Positions 46,245 to 54,579 of a stretch of DNA of 64,000 nt are shown piece after piece. The notes below the pieces were generated by a model. That model was not told the origin of the DNA, ran no database searches, and saw only the letters and a list, made by a program, of their open reading frames with translations. This DNA is from Mycolicibacterium crocinum (GTDB lineage Bacteria > Actinomycetota > Actinomycetes > Mycobacteriales > Mycobacteriaceae), in contig NZ_CP092362.2 of the NCBI RefSeq assembly GCF_022370635.2, forward strand, positions 682,001-746,000, given 5' to 3'. How positions within the stretch are numbered: the stretch's first letter is position 1; every line of letters starts with the position of its first letter. The position numbers were made by a program, and so were the translations under genes.

Positions 46245-47975
46245 GTGATTGCGCAAATGAAGCGAACCAAACAGCTGTGCGTCGGTGTGGCCGCTGCGGG
46301 CATCTTCGGTCTGGGGACCACGGTCGCCACTGCCGTTGCCTACGCCGACTCGGGGGATTCGAATGCCGGCCCGTCGGCCAGCTCCTCGAAGTCGAGCACG
46401 GCCAGTGCCGGGCCGAAGGCCCGCGCCCGCTCGCAGAGCGCCGCTCCCCAGCCGGCGACCAAGACGAAGAACACCGGCACGATCAGCCGGCCAGCTGCGG
46501 CGTCGGCCGGTCGCACGGCGGCTCGCACCACGACATCACCAGCGGCAGAAGCACTTTCAGCGGCCCTGTCGACGCTGGGTATCACCCCGGTGAGCTCGGC
46601 AGGTGCGTCCTCGACGACGGCGCCCTCGACCGGCGTCGGCCGCAGTCGCCGCGGCGTGGTGATGACCGCGACCGCCTCGGCCGTCCCCGCAGCGGGCCTC
46701 GGCGGGTCTAATGCCCTCGTCAGCACGCCCACCCATGTGCTGGTGATCGGCATCGACGGAACGAATCTCAGCGCGATCCTGGCCAACCCCGACAATGTCA
46801 ACCTGCAGGCCCTGATGACCACCGGAACCACCGCGGCGTCCACCATGGTCGGGCACACCACGATCTCCAACCCATCGTGGACGGGCATCTTGACCGGCGT
46901 GTGGAGCGAGAAGACGGGCCTGTTCAACAATGTCTTCACGCCGTGGACCTACGACAAGTGGCCGACGGTCTTCAATCAGCTCGAGACTTTCGATCCGTCC
47001 ATCCAGACCACGGCGATCGCGGACTGGGAGAACATCGCCCAGATCGCCGGGGCCGGTTCGATTCCCGCTGACGTCATCAAGTTCTTCCCGAAGTACAACA
47101 ACAGCTGGCTGGACACCGACGACCTGGTGGGCCAGGCGTCCGTCGACGCGATCAACGGCACTACCGCGGGCGTCTCGAGCTTCAACTTCACGTACTTCGT
47201 CGGCGTCGACAACACCGGACACGAGTACGACGCCGGGTCGCAGCAATACAAGGATGCGCTGAAGAACGTCGACGAGAACGTCGGCGACATCATGCAAGCG
47301 GTCACCGACTGGAACACTGCGCATCCCATGGAGAAGTGGACGGTGCTGGTGACCACCGATCACGGCCAGGTGCCGTGGCCGACGATCCGGCTCGGCTCGG
47401 ACATGCGGGCACACGGATTCCAAACCCCTTGGGAGACCACCACCTTCGTGATCGCAAACGGCGCTGGATTCACCGCCGGGGCGATTAACAACACCTATTC
47501 CAACATCGACATCACCCCCACGGTGGACGCACTGTTCGGGCTGACCCCCCCGTCCTATTCGGCCGGTTCGCCTCTGATGGATCTCGCCGGAAGTGATTAC
47601 CTGCCCGTGGTGGCCGGCTTCGATGGGATCAACCAGGCGCTGACCGACGCGATCGCGATGTACGGCTACCCCGACGTGGTGACCAACATCGCCCTGGACC
47701 TGCGGACCGTCGCGGGATTCGTTCCCTATTTCGTGTACTCGGTCTTCAACGGCCTCACCGCGGATATGTCGTCACCGCTGAAGCTGCCCATTCAGTTCGT
47801 CGGTGCGGTGCTCTACCAGCTGGTCAACATCCCGGTGCAGATCATCGCGCGGTTGACCGGGGTGACCGGCAACCAGATCATTCCGCCGGACCTCTGGCCG
47901 TACACGACGGTGCCCGGCGTACAGCCGCTGCCGCCGGCGACCGCGGTGCCCAGCCTGGAGGCCATCGCCGTCTGA
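46245..47975 (+). CDS. Secreted alkaline-phosphatase-superfamily protein (phosphodiesterase/pyrophosphatase type)
   Basis: 576 residues from a GTG that follows GGGGAA; ATG 46257 is an alternative. A signal peptide (MKRTKQL, hydrophobic run, YADS) is followed by about 110 residues of Ala/Ser/Thr low complexity. The enzyme domain has VLVIGIDGTN (first metal Asp), GHTTISNPSWTGILTG (nucleophile region), VDNTGHEYD and VTTDHGQVP (remaining metal Asp/His). It resembles nucleotide pyrophosphatase/phosphodiesterases. Likely acts outside the membrane; substrate unknown. Confidence 0.83.
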   Translation: MIAQMKRTKQLCVGVAAAGIFGLGTTVATAVAYADSGDSNAGPSASSSKSSTASAGPKARARSQSAAPQPATKTKNTGTISRPAAASAGRTAARTTTSPAAEALSAALSTLGITPVSSAGASSTTAPSTGVGRSRRGVVMTATASAVPAAGLGGSNALVSTPTHVLVIGIDGTNLSAILANPDNVNLQALMTTGTTAASTMVGHTTISNPSWTGILTGVWSEKTGLFNNVFTPWTYDKWPTVFNQLETFDPSIQTTAIADWENIAQIAGAGSIPADVIKFFPKYNNSWLDTDDLVGQASVDAINGTTAGVSSFNFTYFVGVDNTGHEYDAGSQQYKDALKNVDENVGDIMQAVTDWNTAHPMEKWTVLVTTDHGQVPWPTIRLGSDMRAHGFQTPWETTTFVIANGAGFTAGAINNTYSNIDITPTVDALFGLTPPSYSAGSPLMDLAGSDYLPVVAGFDGINQALTDAIAMYGYPDVVTNIALDLRTVAGFVPYFVYSVFNGLTADMSSPLKLPIQFVGAVLYQLVNIPVQIIARLTGVTGNQIIPPDLWPYTTVPGVQPLPPATAVPSLEAIAV

Positions 47976-48004
47976 CTGTCGGCATGCCCTGGTTAGGTGG
48001 GGGC

Positions 48005-49120
48005 GTGCTCGACACCGTCGCTGTGGAGAACTACCGGTCGCTGCGCCGGCTGATCCTGCCGCTGCGCGGCCTCAACGTCGTGACCGGGCCGAACGGCTCC
48101 GGCAAGTCCAGCCTGTACCGGGCGCTGCGGCTGCTGGCCGATTCGGCACGCAACGGTGCCGTCAGTGCGCTGGCCCGCGAGGGCGGGTTGAGTTCGACCA
48201 TGTGGGCGGGACCGGGCACCAAGGGTCCGGTCAGCCTCAAGCTGGGCTTCGCCGGGGAGGACTTCGGCTACGCCGTGGACTTCGGCATGCCTCAGGAGAC
48301 CGAGACGGCATTCAACCTCGATCCCGAGATCAAGTCGGAAGCCGTGTGGGCCGGTGCGACCCTGCGCCCCTCGACGTTGTTGGCGCAGCGGTCGGTGCGC
48401 ACGGTTCTGCTCCGCGACGCCGACGACGGCTGGCGGACGGCGGCCACCTTGCGGCCGTTCGACAGCATGCTCAGCGAGATCGCCGATCCGCAGGCCGCAC
48501 CCGAGCTGCTGGCGCTGCGTGAGCGCGTCCGGTCCTGGCGGTTCTACGACCACGTCCGCACCGACAGCGACGCGCCCGCTCGCAGGCCCCAGATCGGCAC
48601 TCGCACAATGATGTTGAGTCATGACGGCGCGGACCTTGCCGCCGCCCTGCAGACCATCGCGGAGATCGGCGACGCCCGGGCACTGGCCGAGGCCGTCGAC
48701 AATGCCTTCCCCGGCAGCCGGGTGGAGATCCCCAACACCGACGGCCGCTTCGAGGTCACCCTGCGCCAGCCGGGCATGCTGCGCGCTCTGACGGCGGCCG
48801 AGCTGTCCGACGGCACGCTGCGCTACCTCCTGTGGGCCGCCGCGCTGCTGACTCCGCGCCCGGCGGAGCTGACCGTGCTCAACGAGCCCGAGTCCAGCCT
48901 GCACCCGGAGTTGCTACCCGCGCTGGCCGCGCTCATCGCACGATCCTCCGAGCGGTCGCAGATCGTCGTCGTCACCCACGCCGCCGCGTTGGTCACCGCA
49001 TTGCGTGAGGCCCAGCGCGACGTCAACGCCATCGAACTCACCAAGCAGCAGGGCCAGACCGCGATCGTCGGCCAGGGCCTGCTCGACGAGCCGTCCTGGC
49101 ACTGGCCTGCGCGGGGATGA
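48005..49120 (+). CDS. AAA/ABC-type ATPase (RecF/OLD-like)
   Basis: 371 residues from a GTG with AGGTGGG upstream; an in-frame ATG at 47984 lacks a good site. Walker A is GPNGSGKS (28-35); the signature LSDGTLRYLLWAAALL and Walker B VLNEPESSLHPELL follow near 270-303, and VVVTHAAAL closes the fold. The Walker B Asp is Asn293 while the catalytic Glu294 remains. No TOPRIM nuclease domain is attached. It may act in SMC-like DNA or RNA handling; role unknown. Confidence 0.8.
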   Translation: MLDTVAVENYRSLRRLILPLRGLNVVTGPNGSGKSSLYRALRLLADSARNGAVSALAREGGLSSTMWAGPGTKGPVSLKLGFAGEDFGYAVDFGMPQETETAFNLDPEIKSEAVWAGATLRPSTLLAQRSVRTVLLRDADDGWRTAATLRPFDSMLSEIADPQAAPELLALRERVRSWRFYDHVRTDSDAPARRPQIGTRTMMLSHDGADLAAALQTIAEIGDARALAEAVDNAFPGSRVEIPNTDGRFEVTLRQPGMLRALTAAELSDGTLRYLLWAAALLTPRPAELTVLNEPESSLHPELLPALAALIARSSERSQIVVVTHAAALVTALREAQRDVNAIELTKQQGQTAIVGQGLLDEPSWHWPARG

Positions 49121-49141
49121 GCCCACCTATCCTTGGGCATC

Positions 49142-50320
49142 ATGCGGGTGATGCTGGTCGGGTCGGGTGAGCTGAGTCGGGAGCTGGTGCTGGCCTTCCA
49201 GCGGCTCGGAGCCGAGGTGGTCGCCGTCGATCGGTACGCCGACGCGCCGGCGCACGACGTGGCCGACGAGGCGCTGGTCGTGAAGATCACCGACCCCGAA
49301 GAGCTGAGCGCCGCGATCGCCCGCGTCGAACCGGCCTACATCGTCGTCGACACCAACGCGGTGGCCATCGACGCGCTGCGCGCGGCGGCCGACAGCGGAA
49401 CCACCCAGGTGGTGCCGGGCGTCTACGCCACCCAGCTGAGCCTGGACCGCGAGGGCATGCGGCGGTTGGCCGCCGACGAGCTGGGGCTGCCGACCGCGCC
49501 GTTCTGGTTCGCCGGGTCGGTCGAGGAGCTCACCGCCGTCGCCGAACACGCGGGCTTCCCGCTGGTGGTCAAGCCGGTGATCGGGGTGCCCGGTCAAGGC
49601 CAGTCGGTGCTGCTGCGGCCCGACGACGTCGAGCCCGCATGGCAGCGCGCCGTCGCGGCCGGCGGGCGGGTGCCGCACAACCGGGTGCTGGCCGAGACCG
49701 TCGTCCAGATCGATTACGCGGTCACCTTGCTGACCGTGCGGACCGATGGCCCGGCGGGACCGACCCTGCACTTCTGCGAGCCGATCGGGCATCGTCAGCT
49801 TGACGGCGGCGTCTTGGAGTCCTGGCAGCCGCAGCAGATGACGCTGGCGGCGCTGGGCGCGGCGAAGTCGGTGGCCGCGCGGATCGTGCGGGCGCTCGGC
49901 GGGCGCGGGGTCTTCGGGGTGGAGCTGCTGGTCCGCGGTGACGAGGTGTACTTCTCCGACGTCAGCGTGCGCCCTTACGACAGCGGGCTGGTCACGCTGC
50001 GCACCCAGCGGTTGTCGGAGTTCGAGCTGCACGCCCGCGCCGTACTGGGGTTGACCGTCGACACGATCATGATCTCGCCGGGCGCCGCCGAGGTCACCTA
50101 CGGCGGTGCTGAGGAGAGCGCAGGCAGCGCGGACATCAATCCGGCGATCCTGGCCGAGGCGTTGGTGGTGCCGGAGAGCGATGTGCGGCTGCTGGGCGCT
50201 CACGAAGGTGCCGCGCGGCTGCGGCTCGGGGTCGCGCTGGCCACCGCCTCCGACGTCACCACCGCCCGCGATAGGGTGCGCCAGGTGTCGACCGCTTTGC
50301 ACCGGGTGTGGCAGCCGTGA
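49142..50320 (+). CDS. purT: Formate-dependent phosphoribosylglycinamide formyltransferase
   Basis: 392 residues, the family length; ATG 49142 preferred over a TTG 9 bases upstream. The ATP-grasp fold is clear: VMLVGSGELSRELVLAFQRLG, FPLVVKPVIGVPGQGQSVL, and GVFGVELLVRGDEVYFSDVSVRPYD. It makes formylglycinamide ribonucleotide from formate and ATP, bypassing folate. The order purT, rhodanese, metZ matches M. tuberculosis Rv0389-Rv0391 (from memory). Confidence 0.94.
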   Translation: MRVMLVGSGELSRELVLAFQRLGAEVVAVDRYADAPAHDVADEALVVKITDPEELSAAIARVEPAYIVVDTNAVAIDALRAAADSGTTQVVPGVYATQLSLDREGMRRLAADELGLPTAPFWFAGSVEELTAVAEHAGFPLVVKPVIGVPGQGQSVLLRPDDVEPAWQRAVAAGGRVPHNRVLAETVVQIDYAVTLLTVRTDGPAGPTLHFCEPIGHRQLDGGVLESWQPQQMTLAALGAAKSVAARIVRALGGRGVFGVELLVRGDEVYFSDVSVRPYDSGLVTLRTQRLSEFELHARAVLGLTVDTIMISPGAAEVTYGGAEESAGSADINPAILAEALVVPESDVRLLGAHEGAARLRLGVALATASDVTTARDRVRQVSTALHRVWQP

Positions 50321-50757
50321 CCGAACGCGAGGACGGCGGTTCCAGCCCGCTGCCGATTCTGATCGCCCTGGGTGTGGCGGTGCTGGTGCTCGCCGCGGTG
50401 GGCATCGCCTGGCTCGTCGACGACAACAAGCCGATGAGTGAGGACGTCAAGGTCGGTCGCGCCGCCGTCGGCCAGAACGACGCGCTGCAGCGCGACAACT
50501 ACTCCGACTTCCGCAAGTACACCTGCGCCGCCCAGCAGGGTGTCGAAGCCGAAGTTCTTGCCGGCCAAAAGAAATCGAAAGCTGTGCACGGTGCTCGGTA
50601 CGTCGACGACATCACCGACGTCAGGATCGACGGTGACAAGGCCACCGCGACCGTCGTCTACCACTTCGAGCATGCGGCCGACACCAAGCTGAAGACGCCG
50701 ATGACCTTCGCCCGCGAAAACGGCGAATGGACCGTCTGTTCGCCCGGCCCGGCCTAG
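50317..50757 (+). CDS. Small membrane-anchored protein with DUF4878-like outer domain
   Basis: 146 residues; the GTG overlaps the purT stop. A short cytoplasmic tail, one transmembrane helix (LPILIALGVAVLVLAAVGIAW) and an outer domain of about 100 residues with Cys in KYTCAAQQG and in WTVCSP. Layout and motif order match the outer domain of the gene at 17185-17916, so the two are paralogues. Function unknown. Confidence 0.7.
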   Translation: MTEREDGGSSPLPILIALGVAVLVLAAVGIAWLVDDNKPMSEDVKVGRAAVGQNDALQRDNYSDFRKYTCAAQQGVEAEVLAGQKKSKAVHGARYVDDITDVRIDGDKATATVVYHFEHAADTKLKTPMTFARENGEWTVCSPGPA

Positions 50758-50800
50758 GTGCGCTCGGTTCGCGCCAGGTCATTGTGGGAGACTCGGGCAC

Positions 50801-51214
50801 GTGAGTTATGCAGGAGATATCACCCCTGAGGAGAGCTGGGAGCTGCTCAGCGAAAACCCCGACGCGGTGCTGGTGGACTGCCGCACCGACGCCGAATGGC
50901 GCTGGGTCGGTGTGCCGGATCTGAGCAGCCTGGGTCGCAACGTGGTGTTCGTCGAGTGGAACCGCAGCAACGGTCAGCACAACGACGACTTCGTCGCCGA
51001 ACTCAACGCCGCCGGCGTCACCCCCGGCGAGCGTCCCGTGGTGTTCCTCTGTCGCTCCGGCAATCGCTCCATTCCGGCGGCCGAGACCGCGACCGCGGCG
51101 GGGATCGCGCCGTCCTACAACATGCTTGACGGGTTCGAAGGCCAGCTCGACGCCGACGGCCACCGCGGCATCAACGGCTGGCGGGCGCTGGGCCTGCCCT
51201 GGAAGCAGTCATGA
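50801..51214 (+). CDS. Rhodanese-like sulfurtransferase (Rv0390-like)
   Basis: 137 residues from GTG, with GCAGGAG-like context nearby. One rhodanese domain: VDCRTDAEWRWVGVP and active loop LCRSGNRS with Cys84. It may carry sulfur for the O-succinylhomoserine sulfhydrylase that overlaps its stop by 4 bases, or supply persulfide elsewhere (inference from coupling). Confidence 0.88.
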   Translation: MSYAGDITPEESWELLSENPDAVLVDCRTDAEWRWVGVPDLSSLGRNVVFVEWNRSNGQHNDDFVAELNAAGVTPGERPVVFLCRSGNRSIPAAETATAAGIAPSYNMLDGFEGQLDADGHRGINGWRALGLPWKQS

Positions 51215-52422
51215 CCGACGAGGTGCCGTCGGTTCGCATTCCCGCGCCGCTGCCCGATGGCGTCAGCCAGGCGACGCTCGGGGTGCGAGGTGGGCTGCTG
51301 CGCTCCGAGTTCGAGGAAACCTCCGAGGGGATGTACCTCACCTCCGGCTATGTGTACTCCTCGGCGGCCGAGGCGGAAAAGGCGTTCACCGGCGAGATCG
51401 ACCGGTACGTCTACTCCCGCTACGGCAACCCGACGATCTCGATGTTCGAGGAGCGTCTGCGGCTGATCGAGGGTGCGCCCGCCGCGTTCGCCACCGCGTC
51501 GGGCATGGCCGCGGTGTTCACCTCGCTGGGCGCGCTGCTTGGCACCGGCGACCGGTTGGTGGCCGCGCGCAGCTTGTTCGGCTCGTGCTTTGTGGTGTGC
51601 AACGAAATCCTGCCGCGCTGGGGTGTGGAGACCGTCTTCGTCGACGGCGACGACCTCTCGCAATGGGAAGAGGCGCTGTCGGTGCCGACGCAGGCGGTGT
51701 TCTTCGAGACGCCGTCGAACCCGATGCAGTCGCTGGTCGACATCGCCGCGGTCTCCGACATAGCGCACGCAGCGGGCGCGAAAGTGGTGTTGGACAACGT
51801 GTTTGCCACCCCGTTGCTGCAGCAGGGTTTCCCGCTGGGCGCGGATGTGGTGGTGTACTCGGGCACCAAGCACATCGACGGTCAGGGCCGGGTGCTCGGC
51901 GGGGCGATCCTCGGTGAGAAGGAGTACATCGACGGACCGGTGCAGAAGCTGATGCGCCACACCGGGCCCGCCCTGTCGGCGTTCAACGCCTGGGTGCTGC
52001 TGAAGGGCCTGGAGACGATGTCGGTGCGGGTGGACTACTCGAACCGTTCTGCGCAGCGGATCGCCGAGTTCCTCGAATCCCAGCCCGGGGTGAACTGGGT
52101 GAAATACCCGTTCCTGGAATCACATCCGCAGTTCGACCTTGCCAAGCGGCAGATGCGCGGTGGTGGCACCGTAGTGACCTTCGAATTGGACGGCGGCAAG
52201 GCGCGGGCTTTCGAAGTTCTCGACAAGCTGCAGATCATCGACATCTCGAACAACCTCGGTGACGCCAAGACCTTGATCACCCATCCGGCAACCACCACGC
52301 ACCGCGCGATGGGTCCGGAGGGCCGTGCCTCGATCGGGCTCGGCGACGGGGTGGTTCGGATCTCGGTGGGGTTGGAAGGCACCGAGGATCTCATCTCCGA
52401 CCTGGAACGCGCGCTGAGTTAG
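51211..52422 (+). CDS. metZ: O-succinylhomoserine sulfhydrylase
   Basis: 403 residues overlapping the rhodanese stop. A Cys/Met-metabolism PLP enzyme: SSAAEAEKAF and YSRYGNPTISMFEERL at the N-terminus, SGMAAVFTSL, and Lys220 in YSGTKHIDGQGR as the Schiff-base residue. C-terminal TLITHPATTTHRAM and RISVGLE fit sulfhydrylases. It makes homocysteine from sulfide. Confidence 0.95.
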   Translation: MTDEVPSVRIPAPLPDGVSQATLGVRGGLLRSEFEETSEGMYLTSGYVYSSAAEAEKAFTGEIDRYVYSRYGNPTISMFEERLRLIEGAPAAFATASGMAAVFTSLGALLGTGDRLVAARSLFGSCFVVCNEILPRWGVETVFVDGDDLSQWEEALSVPTQAVFFETPSNPMQSLVDIAAVSDIAHAAGAKVVLDNVFATPLLQQGFPLGADVVVYSGTKHIDGQGRVLGGAILGEKEYIDGPVQKLMRHTGPALSAFNAWVLLKGLETMSVRVDYSNRSAQRIAEFLESQPGVNWVKYPFLESHPQFDLAKRQMRGGGTVVTFELDGGKARAFEVLDKLQIIDISNNLGDAKTLITHPATTTHRAMGPEGRASIGLGDGVVRISVGLEGTEDLISDLERALS

Positions 52423-52424
52423 CG

Positions 52425-52865
52425 GTGTCTCGCAACTCCGATGCCAAGAAGGCCCGCCGCAAGAAGCGGCAGGCCCACCGTGACGACCGCTGGATCCCCG
52501 GCGACGTGAAGGACACGCTCGACGATGTCGACGTCGAACTCGCCCAGGCCGTCGAGACATTCGACGAGTGGCTGACCACCCGCGGCTGGACATTCGATGC
52601 CGAGTTCTCCACCGACACCCTGATCAGCTGGTTCTTCGAGCCGTCGGCCACCGCGGTCGCCGACGAGCGATACGAGCCGGTCACCCGCATCTGGATCACG
52701 GCGTCCGGCGACGATGACGACTTCCCGGAGGGGGTCAAGGCGGTGCTGGTCGGCACGGGGGAGGATCAGGGTGCGCTCTACACGGTCGCTCCCGAAGTGC
52801 TTCTTGCCCATATCGATTCGATCGAATCGTACCGGCCCGGTGATACGACGCCGGTGCTCGCCTAG
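52425..52865 (+). CDS. Conserved hypothetical protein following metZ
   Basis: 146 residues from GTG, 2 bases after metZ. A Lys/Arg-rich start (SRNSDAKKARRKKRQAHRD) precedes an acidic alpha-beta domain with WLTTRGWTFDAEF and VTRIWITASGDDDDFPEG. There is no membrane segment. I do not recognise a functional family; it converges on the DUF4267 gene with 2 bases between. Confidence 0.7.
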   Translation: MSRNSDAKKARRKKRQAHRDDRWIPGDVKDTLDDVDVELAQAVETFDEWLTTRGWTFDAEFSTDTLISWFFEPSATAVADERYEPVTRIWITASGDDDDFPEGVKAVLVGTGEDQGALYTVAPEVLLAHIDSIESYRPGDTTPVLA

Positions 52866-52867
52866 CG

Positions 52868-53245
52868 TCACGACAGCAGCAGTAGCGCAGTCGCGACGAG
52901 CATGACCACGGCAGTGGCGCCGTGCACGCCGAACGCGACCCCCTTGGTACCACCGTTTTTCAGCACGATGACGGCGTCGGCAATCGGAATGACTGTGGCG
53001 CCGAGGATGACCCAGCCGAGCAGATGGGTGGCGCCTGCTGCCATGAGGATGACGACGAACAACCCCGACGCGATGTCGCGCACACCCTTGGCGTTCAGAT
53101 AGGCGCGCATCGATGGCTGGTCCGGGTCGGCCGGCACCCCGTAGCCGGCGGCGGCGACGCGGGGTGCGACGATGAACCGCGCGCCGATGACGATGATGGC
53201 CACGGCGATGAGGCCGGAGAGCGTGTAGCCGGCGATGCTGATCAT
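52868..53245 (-). CDS. DUF4267 membrane protein
   Basis: 125 residues, four hydrophobic segments at about 5-26, 58-73, 76-94 and 103-124. YLNAKGVRDIASGLFV is the conserved DUF4267 motif. A strong GCAGGAGG site precedes the ATG. It is the promoter-distal gene of the DUF1772-NIPSNAP-DUF4267 operon. Confidence 0.82.
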   Translation of the reverse strand: MISIAGYTLSGLIAVAIIVIGARFIVAPRVAAAGYGVPADPDQPSMRAYLNAKGVRDIASGLFVVILMAAGATHLLGWVILGATVIPIADAVIVLKNGGTKGVAFGVHGATAVVMLVATALLLLS

Positions 53246-53263
53246 GATGAAACCTCCTGCAGA

Positions 53264-53416
53264 TCAATGGGTTCGAGCGAGATGGTGTCGACGTGGATGA
53301 TCGTGGGTGCTGATCCCGAATGCCGGAAAGGTCGCCAGGTGACGGGTCCAGTGCACGGTCGCGTATTGCCGCAATGCCTCGGCCGACCGGAGGTTGTAGA
53401 TCCTGAGCTCAAGCAT
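53264..53416 (-). pseudogene. Truncated NIPSNAP-family gene
   Basis: The first ~36 codons match the N-terminus of NIPSNAP proteins (LELRIYNLRSAEALRQYATVHW, then RHLATFPAFGIST), but the frame then reads HDHPRRHHLARTH and stops at 50 codons; complete members have 100 or more. The ATG lies 2 bases after the DUF1772 stop, so it would be translated. A 3' deletion or frameshift has probably removed the rest. Confidence 0.55.
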
Positions 53417-53418
53417 GG

Positions 53419-53895
53419 TCAGACCGCCAGTGCCACGAGAAGCGCGACGACGGCGACGCCCTGCAGGATCGCGCGAGCGTTGATCACACCATCCCATTTC
53501 GCTTGCAGCGCACGCCCGTTCGCGAGCGGCCCGCCGGCAATCGCGGCCGCGGTCAGTTGACGGTTGATCGGTGCGCTCACTCGGAGGTAGATCGCGAGCC
53601 AGACCAGGAGCGAGACCAGCGCGATGCCGGCCGGCGTCGCCTGCGCCCAGTGTTCGGATAGCGCGGCCAGCACCGCGCATGCGGCGGTGGCGAGCACACC
53701 CAGCACGCCGGGGACGGGCATCCGCCGATCCCCGTACCGGTGCACGAAGCCGGTGACCACGACCAGGGCGTCATCGTCGAGCGACGCCAGCGCCGGGCGC
53801 AGCACCATCGCGCAGAACACATCGGTGCCATAAACCACGGCGGTGGCCAGCACCGCGACCGCTGCGGCGATTCGGGTGGTGAGGTCGAGATCCAT
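53419..53895 (-). CDS. DUF1772 (anthrone oxygenase-like) membrane protein
   Basis: 158 residues from the ATG at 53895, preceded by GAAAGGGG. Four hydrophobic segments and the late motif SAPINRQLTAAAIAG are typical of DUF1772. The family includes anthrone oxygenases but most members are uncharacterised. It is divergent from a TetR gene across a 99-base operator-rich gap. Confidence 0.82.
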   Translation of the reverse strand: MDLDLTTRIAAAVAVLATAVVYGTDVFCAMVLRPALASLDDDALVVVTGFVHRYGDRRMPVPGVLGVLATAACAVLAALSEHWAQATPAGIALVSLLVWLAIYLRVSAPINRQLTAAAIAGGPLANGRALQAKWDGVINARAILQGVAVVALLVALAV

Positions 53896-53920
53896 GTCGC
53901 TGCCCCTTTCCGAGCCAAGT

Positions 53921-53935
53921 GCTAGCAACGCTAAC
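53921..53935. promoter_or_regulatory. Second, imperfect copy of the TetR dyad
   Basis: GCTAGC-AAC-GCTAAC resembles the perfect 6-3-6 dyad at 53964-53978 with one half-site change. It lies 25 bases ahead of the DUF1772 start. Confidence 0.5.
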
Positions 53936-53956
53936 CCCTAGACGTGTGGCTGGCAA

Positions 53957-53985
53957 TAGCAGTGCTAGATTTTCTAGCCCTGCTA
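53957..53985. promoter_or_regulatory. Nested 29-base dyad, candidate TetR operator
   Basis: A perfect inner repeat GCTAGA-TTT-TCTAGC is flanked at equal 2-base distances by TAGCA on the left and TGCTA on the right. Symmetry covers 22 of 29 bases. It ends 9 bases before the tetR ATG and overlaps the expected promoter. Confidence 0.75.
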
Positions 53986-53994
53986 TCGTGCGGT

Positions 53995-54579
53995 ATGGCC
54001 ATCGACGACCGCCGCGAGCGCGAACGGGCCGCGCGCCGGCGACTGATCGTGGCGACGGCCCGCAAGATCGCGGAAGCCGAGGGCTGGGACGCCGTCACCA
54101 CCCGCCGCTTGTCGACCGAGATCGAGTACAGCCAACCGGTGCTGTACAAGCACTTCAGCGGGATGGATCACGTTGCCGCGGCTGTCGCGCTGGACGGGTT
54201 CGGCGAGCTCGCCGACGTGACGCGGCGGGCCCGCTCAGATGCGACGACGGCTCGTGAATCGCTGGCCCGGACCGCCCGCGCGTACCTCGACTTCGCGCGC
54301 GACAATCCGGCGGTGTACGACGCGATGTTCGTCCGCGCCACCCCGTTGAAGTTCGCGACCGAAGACACCCCGACTCAGCTCGAGGAGGCGTTCGCGGGGC
54401 TGCGCGACGTCGTCGGCGACATCGCCGGTGACCGTGACGTCGACACCCTGACCGAGGTGTTCTGGGCGTCGCTGCATGGACTGGTCACGCTGTCGCGGGC
54501 CGGCCGGCTGCGCCCCGATCACGACGCCGATCGCATCCGACTCCTGGTCGAGGAGTTCACCGACCGGCGGAGCGGCTAG
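53995..54579 (+). CDS. TetR-family regulator
   Basis: 194 residues from the ATG at 53995; the frame is open upstream but those codons fall in the operator. HTH near 14-55: RLIVATARKIAEAEGWDAVTT and LSTEIEYSQPVLYKHFSGMD. The C-terminal part is of the WHG-domain type (FWASLHGLVTLSRAGRL). It probably represses itself and the divergent DUF1772 operon. Its stop shares CTAG with the next gene. Confidence 0.9.
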   Translation: MAIDDRRERERAARRRLIVATARKIAEAEGWDAVTTRRLSTEIEYSQPVLYKHFSGMDHVAAAVALDGFGELADVTRRARSDATTARESLARTARAYLDFARDNPAVYDAMFVRATPLKFATEDTPTQLEEAFAGLRDVVGDIAGDRDVDTLTEVFWASLHGLVTLSRAGRLRPDHDADRIRLLVEEFTDRRSG

